Below are positions 13,118 to 16,655 of a stretch of 16,655 nt of DNA, piece after piece (the stretch's first letter is position 1; every line of letters starts with the position of its first letter). The stretch is from assembly GCF_040605455.1 (NCBI RefSeq), contig NZ_JBEXCV010000180.1, positions 1-16,655 on the forward strand, read 5' to 3'. This stretch comes from Embleya sp040605455 (GTDB lineage Bacteria > Actinomycetota > Actinomycetes > Streptomycetales > Streptomycetaceae). Position numbers and translations under genes: made by a program. The notes under the pieces are model-generated. The model worked only from the letters and a program-made list of their open reading frames with translations, did no database searches and was not told the DNA's origin.

Positions 13118-15068
13118 TCCGTATGCTCACCCAGCTGTCGCCTTGTCGGGGTTCGCGGGACCAGCTGACGGTCTCGAAGGAGTGCAGTCGGCCACTCACC
13201 AGCGCGTGGCGGGGGAGCGCGACGCCGAACTGCTCGGCGACCGCCCGGAGCATGTGCTCCTCGCCGGTGCGCCGTTCGCGCTCCTGCGGCCCGGCCGCCG
13301 CGACCTCGGCGAGCATCGCGTCCGGGTCGAACGCCCGGGGCACCGTGCCGACGCGGTCCACCACCGGGGTGCGCGGTCGCGTGTCCTCGGTCGACGTGAA
13401 GGCCGACGGCACCGTGACGGTCAGCGCGTACACGATCTCGCCGGCCCGGGCCACCGAAAGATGGAAGGACGGCGGCTCCCACGGCGTGGGCGCTTCACGG
13501 CGGGAGCCGGGGGCGCACCACACCACCACGGCCCGACCCTGCGGGGTGGACCGGGATGCCCGGGCGGCCGGGCTGCGCAGCCGGTCCGCGTCGGGACTGC
13601 CGGACTCGCGGGCGAAGGCGAAGCTCCACTGGGGCCCCGCCCGCCCGACCGACATCAGGGCGCGGTCGTCCCACGGGTCACCGGCGCGCCGCTGCTCCGA
13701 CTCCATGCGGCGGCGGCCCAACTCCTGCATGGTGGCCGGGGCCGCGAGCCCGTCCTGGTCCTCGTGGCCGAGCAGGTCCACGAGGTGCGCCGGCTCGACG
13801 CCCTCGACCAGCACGAAGCGGTAGCCGCCGTGGAAGGGCCAGGTCTCCCCGGCGAGCCAGTCCAGGCCGGCGGGGTCCAGGTCGGACACCGGGTCGGGCA
13901 CCACGCCGGTGCGGCCCGCGCGGGGTGTGGCCAGCAGCTCCCGGCCGCGCTCCGGTGTGATCACCGGGGCGAGCAGCGGATCCGCGAGCAGGCCGACCGG
14001 CACCAGGAGGTCCTCGGCGGGCGGGGTCCAGTGCGCAAGGCCCTCGCGCAGCAGCCGCCACGCCCCGTCGCAGTCGCCCCACCGGGCCGACTCGCGCGCC
14101 TGGAACACAAAGGCGCCGAAGGGACCGGGGGGCTCATAGGCGTGGGTGCCGTCGGCGATGCGCCGGGCCAGGTCCCGCACGTCGGCGGGCTGCTCCCGCA
14201 CCGCGTCCTGCGGGGACTGCCAGGTGCGGCCGAGCTCGTGGGCCAAGCGGGCGGGCAGGGTCTCGGTCCGATGGGCCGGATCCATGGGCAGGTGGTACAG
14301 CCCCGACCAGCGGTCGTCCCCGAGGAACGCGTGCAACTGGCGCCCCAGTTCGCGCGCGCCGGGCCTGCCGAATTCCTCGGCTTGCGCGAAGACGCCGGCG
14401 GCCCGCTCCCAGTGCCCGGCGAGCGCCTCCTCGCGGGCGTGCCCCAGGGCCGCGTCCAGTGCCCGGGTGGTGTCGTTGGCCATGCCGCTGTCCGCGGCCA
14501 GCTGATGGAACTCCCGGTACTTGTCGTGCAGGAAGGCGCGGAAGGAGTCGAAGCGCTCCGCCGGCGCGGCCTTCCAGCTGTGCCAGGAGTAGACCGCCCA
14601 CTCGCCGTCCGGGCCGATGTCGCCCGGGTCCAGCACCAGGATGCCCGCGTCCGCCTCGGCGTCGATGCGCAGGGCACGGTGCCACATGCGAGACCGGTGG
14701 ACCATCTCCTCGGTGGGCTCCTCGCCCTCCCAGAGGTAGTCCTCGTAGCCCGCGTGCCGCTCGGCCTCTGCCTCCTCCAGTGGTGCCGCCTCGGCCGTGC
14801 CGGCCAGTCGCATCACGAAGTTCCCCGCATGCCGCCAGCCGTCGGTGAGCTCCAGGAACGAGCGGAACGAGGGCGGCAGCCGCCGGCCGATCCGTGCCTC
14901 GAAAGCGGTCAGGCGCTCCTCGTCGGCGCCCGGGAAACCCAACCACCGCCGCTGCCACGCCTCCCGGTCGTCCTCGTCGAGATCCTCGGGGTTCTGAGCG
15001 TCCGCCCACTCCGCGCTCCAACACGCGAGAAAGTCGGACCAGTCGTCCACACGATTACGTTGGGTCAT
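13107..15068 (-). CDS. Long SMI1/KNR4 (SUKH) family protein
   Basis: A 653-residue cytoplasmic-looking protein with no signal peptide or membrane helix. The N-terminal SUKH domain (about 45-200) has RLTAFEARIGRRLPPSFRS followed by FLELTDGW, the family hallmark, and WAVYSWHSWK near its end. The remaining 450 residues include an ALPHA-helical Ala/Glu-rich part (200-340) and a region with LADPLLAPVITPERGRELLA, seen in other long actinobacterial SMI1 proteins, but no enzyme motif. SUKH proteins include immunity proteins against secreted nuclease toxins. No toxin gene is adjacent here, so an immunity role is only a possibility. ATG 15068 (CGGA five bases upstream) is preferred over the GTG at 15092. 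It converges with the NicO gene and diverges from the phosphatase. Confidence 0.85.
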   Translation of the reverse strand: MTQRNRVDDWSDFLACWSAEWADAQNPEDLDEDDREAWQRRWLGFPGADEERLTAFEARIGRRLPPSFRSFLELTDGWRHAGNFVMRLAGTAEAAPLEEAEAERHAGYEDYLWEGEEPTEEMVHRSRMWHRALRIDAEADAGILVLDPGDIGPDGEWAVYSWHSWKAAPAERFDSFRAFLHDKYREFHQLAADSGMANDTTRALDAALGHAREEALAGHWERAAGVFAQAEEFGRPGARELGRQLHAFLGDDRWSGLYHLPMDPAHRTETLPARLAHELGRTWQSPQDAVREQPADVRDLARRIADGTHAYEPPGPFGAFVFQARESARWGDCDGAWRLLREGLAHWTPPAEDLLVPVGLLADPLLAPVITPERGRELLATPRAGRTGVVPDPVSDLDPAGLDWLAGETWPFHGGYRFVLVEGVEPAHLVDLLGHEDQDGLAAPATMQELGRRRMESEQRRAGDPWDDRALMSVGRAGPQWSFAFARESGSPDADRLRSPAARASRSTPQGRAVVVWCAPGSRREAPTPWEPPSFHLSVARAGEIVYALTVTVPSAFTSTEDTRPRTPVVDRVGTVPRAFDPDAMLAEVAAAGPQERERRTGEEHMLRAVAEQFGVALPRHALVSGRLHSFETVSWSREPRQGDSWVSIRIVR

Positions 15069-15377
15069 GTGTCCGATGGTTGCAGCCTGCACTGACGACG
15101 GGACGCGGTGTACTTTCGACCCTCGCGCTCGGCCGTGTCCCGGTCCGGGTCACCCGGATCGCATCGGGTGTCCGCGGTTGTTCCGCAGCGACGTGTTCTG
15201 CGGCGACGCCGTGTGCGGGAAGTGGACGTTCGGCGGAGGCGAAGTTCTGTCGATCGGGCTGGAAAGGGTGGTGAGGGCCATCCGATCTCCGACGCGGCCG
15301 GCGTTTCGCTCGCGACCTCGCCGGACTGGGACGGGCGAAGAGTGGATCGCCCCGCTTCGGGGGGTCAAGCTGTATGT
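15069..15377. other. Divergent intergenic region
   Basis: 309 bases between the leftward SMI1/KNR4 gene and the rightward SpoIIE-type phosphatase. Frames here are Arg-rich and unconvincing. Both promoters should lie here, but none could be chosen with confidence. An open frame in phase with the phosphatase extends through it to 15108 without any domain content. Confidence 0.5.
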
Positions 15378-16553
15378 ATGCAGTCGCCACTGCGCTCGGC
15401 TTCTGGACCGGGAGCCGGCGGTCACAGCCGGGTCCTGGTCACGCTTGCACAGTGTGTACCGTTCGCGATCGCACTCCTGGTGATCGGGATCGAGTTCTCG
15501 CCCGCGCACTTTCTGTATACCGGTCCTCTGCTGACCGCGACGCCGGCATTGGCTGCGGTCACGATGGGTCCCAAGGGGACGATCTCGGCGGCGGCTGTCG
15601 CCCTGGCCGTCAGCGTGAGCACCGCGACCTACAACCAGGCATGGGGTAGTCAGCAGGTCTACACGAATTTCCTGGCCATTCTCCTGGTGTCCGCGGCCAG
15701 TGTCACGACCAGTGCGCTCATGCACAAGCGCCGGCGGACCGAGCTCGACCAGGTCCGCCGGATCGCCGTGGCGGCACAGCGAGTCCTGCTCCGGCCGGTG
15801 CCCGCCCGGCTGGGCCCGGTGCGGACCGCCAGCATGTACCTCGCGGCAGAGAGCGGCGCGCAGATCGGCGGTGACCTGTACGAGGCCGTGCAGACGCGGT
15901 ACGGGGTCCGGTTGATCATCGGAGATGTCCGCGGCAAGGGGCTGCCCGCCGTGCGCTCGGCCGCGGCGGTGCTGGGCGCCTTCCGGGAGGCCGTGCACTA
16001 CGAGGACGACCTGGTGGAGGTCGTGGCCCACTGCGCGGCCGCGCTGCGACGGGAACGCGCCATGCCGCGGGGGATCGGTCAGGACGACGAGGAGGAGCAG
16101 GCGGAGTCGTTCGTCACCGTGCTCGTGGCTCAGGTGCCCGACAGGCCTGTGGTCGAGATGGTCAACCGCGGCCATCCGCCGCCGCTGGTGCTGCGCCGGG
16201 GCACGGTTCGCGCCCTGATGCCCGCCTCACCGTTTCCGCCCCTCGGCCTGGAGGACTTGGCCCCCGCTCCTCTCGGCGAGGTGGAGAGCTATGTGTTCGT
16301 CCCCGGCGACCGGCTGCTGCTGCACACCGACGGCGTGATCGAGGCACGCAACCGCGACAACGACTTCTTCGCCCTGCCCGAAGCCATGGAAGCAGCGCAC
16401 GCCTGCACCCCGCCGGAGTTCCTCGAACAACTGCACCGGGGATTGATCCGCCACACCCAGGGCCGCTTGGCAGACGATGTGGCGATGATCATCGCGGAGC
16501 GGGTCGACGGGAAAGCCGGCGCCACGGCGGCGCCGCGCAGCGTTCCGGAGTGA
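15378..16553 (+). CDS. Membrane PP2C-type serine/threonine phosphatase (SpoIIE/RsbU family)
   Basis: A 391-residue protein. The N-terminal 120 residues hold about four hydrophobic segments (VLVTLAQCVPFAIALLVIGI and similar), followed by a short helical linker with KRRRTELDQVRRIAVAAQRV. The SpoIIE-type PP2C domain (about 140-375) has the metal-binding aspartates in GGDLYE (D166), GDVRGKG (D183), HTDGVIEAR (D318) and ADDVAM (D366/D367), so it should be active. Members dephosphorylate anti-anti-sigma (STAS) proteins in partner-switching control; no STAS or kinase gene is in the window. The start ATG 15378 has only a distant GGGG run, and GTG 15342 is an alternative. Membrane-bound versions with this layout are abundant in Streptomyces. 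Confidence 0.9.
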   Translation: MQSPLRSASGPGAGGHSRVLVTLAQCVPFAIALLVIGIEFSPAHFLYTGPLLTATPALAAVTMGPKGTISAAAVALAVSVSTATYNQAWGSQQVYTNFLAILLVSAASVTTSALMHKRRRTELDQVRRIAVAAQRVLLRPVPARLGPVRTASMYLAAESGAQIGGDLYEAVQTRYGVRLIIGDVRGKGLPAVRSAAAVLGAFREAVHYEDDLVEVVAHCAAALRRERAMPRGIGQDDEEEQAESFVTVLVAQVPDRPVVEMVNRGHPPPLVLRRGTVRALMPASPFPPLGLEDLAPAPLGEVESYVFVPGDRLLLHTDGVIEARNRDNDFFALPEAMEAAHACTPPEFLEQLHRGLIRHTQGRLADDVAMIIAERVDGKAGATAAPRSVPE

Positions 16554-16626
16554 CGCGGACATCGACCGCCCATCACGATGACGAACACGGTCGTCGACCC
16601 ACGCATTCAGCCGGACACAAGCGCGG

Positions 16627-16655
16627 GGGTCCCGTCCGAATCTCGGACGGGACCC
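16627..16655 (+). terminator. Perfect 13-base-pair terminator after the SpoIIE-type phosphatase
   Basis: GGGTCCCGTCCGA (16627-16639) and TCGGACGGGACCC (16643-16655) pair fully with a 3-base loop (ATC), 73 bases past the stop codon. The window ends at the last base of the stem, so any U-tract or service to a convergent gene cannot be seen. Confidence 0.8.

Noticed and set aside
13014..15095. Long plus-strand open frame opposite the SMI1/KNR4 gene
   Set aside because: Low-complexity composition without motifs; the minus-strand frame has the SUKH hallmark.
15067..15483. Cysteine-containing small frame (CGDAVCGKW) upstream of the SpoIIE-type phosphatase
   Set aside because: It overlaps the start of the phosphatase in another frame, has no ribosome binding site and no recognisable zinc motif.

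Overview
The window is very GC-rich and densely coded. GTG and ATG starts sit behind purine-rich ribosome binding sites, and the gene families are typical of filamentous actinomycetes: a SigE-type ECF sigma factor with a membrane partner, a CGNR zinc-finger protein, a SpoIIE-type phosphatase, an SMI1/KNR4 protein and an AftB-like glycosyltransferase. A Streptomyces-like chromosome (Streptomycetaceae in the broad sense) is the best reading. There are no rRNA or tRNA genes, CRISPR arrays or insertion sequences that I could see.

Layout. (1) 1-6215 is read leftward. In order of transcription it holds a SigE-family sigma factor (6215-5700), its membrane-anchored partner (5679-4834), a 482-base gap with a 7-base tandem repeat, an AftB/GT-C-like membrane glycosyltransferase (4351-2510), about 900 bases of decayed sequence with a remnant of a SigJ/SnoaL-like C-terminus, an NCS1 cytosine/purine permease (1589-138), a hairpin terminator, and the beginning of a fragment running off the left edge that looks like the end of a universal stress protein. 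(2) 6478-12962 is read rightward. A CGNR zinc-finger regulator overlaps a small protein-tyrosine-phosphatase gene by ATGA. After a terminator and 600 bases of mostly decayed sequence comes a 1141-residue exported multidomain protein, then a very strong 44-base hairpin, then a NicO-type nickel/cobalt transporter with a 14-histidine loop. (3) 15068-13107 is leftward: a long SMI1/KNR4 (SUKH) protein converging on the transporter. (4) 15378-16553 is rightward: a membrane SpoIIE/RsbU-type PP2C phosphatase followed by a perfect 13-base-pair terminator at the right edge.

The most interesting unit is 8116-12962. The large protein joins a metal-transporter-like ectodomain, a transmembrane helix, a second internal signal-like segment, an SdrD-B-like domain, a calcineurin-like phosphoesterase with half of its two-metal site altered, and a PQQ/BamB-type beta-propeller. 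The next gene, a NicO transporter, starts with a similar ectodomain. I infer an envelope system for divalent metal (Ni/Co) handling or sensing whose translation or transcription is modulated by the hairpin between the genes. The CGNR-phosphatase pair is a second, smaller candidate for an undescribed regulatory module.
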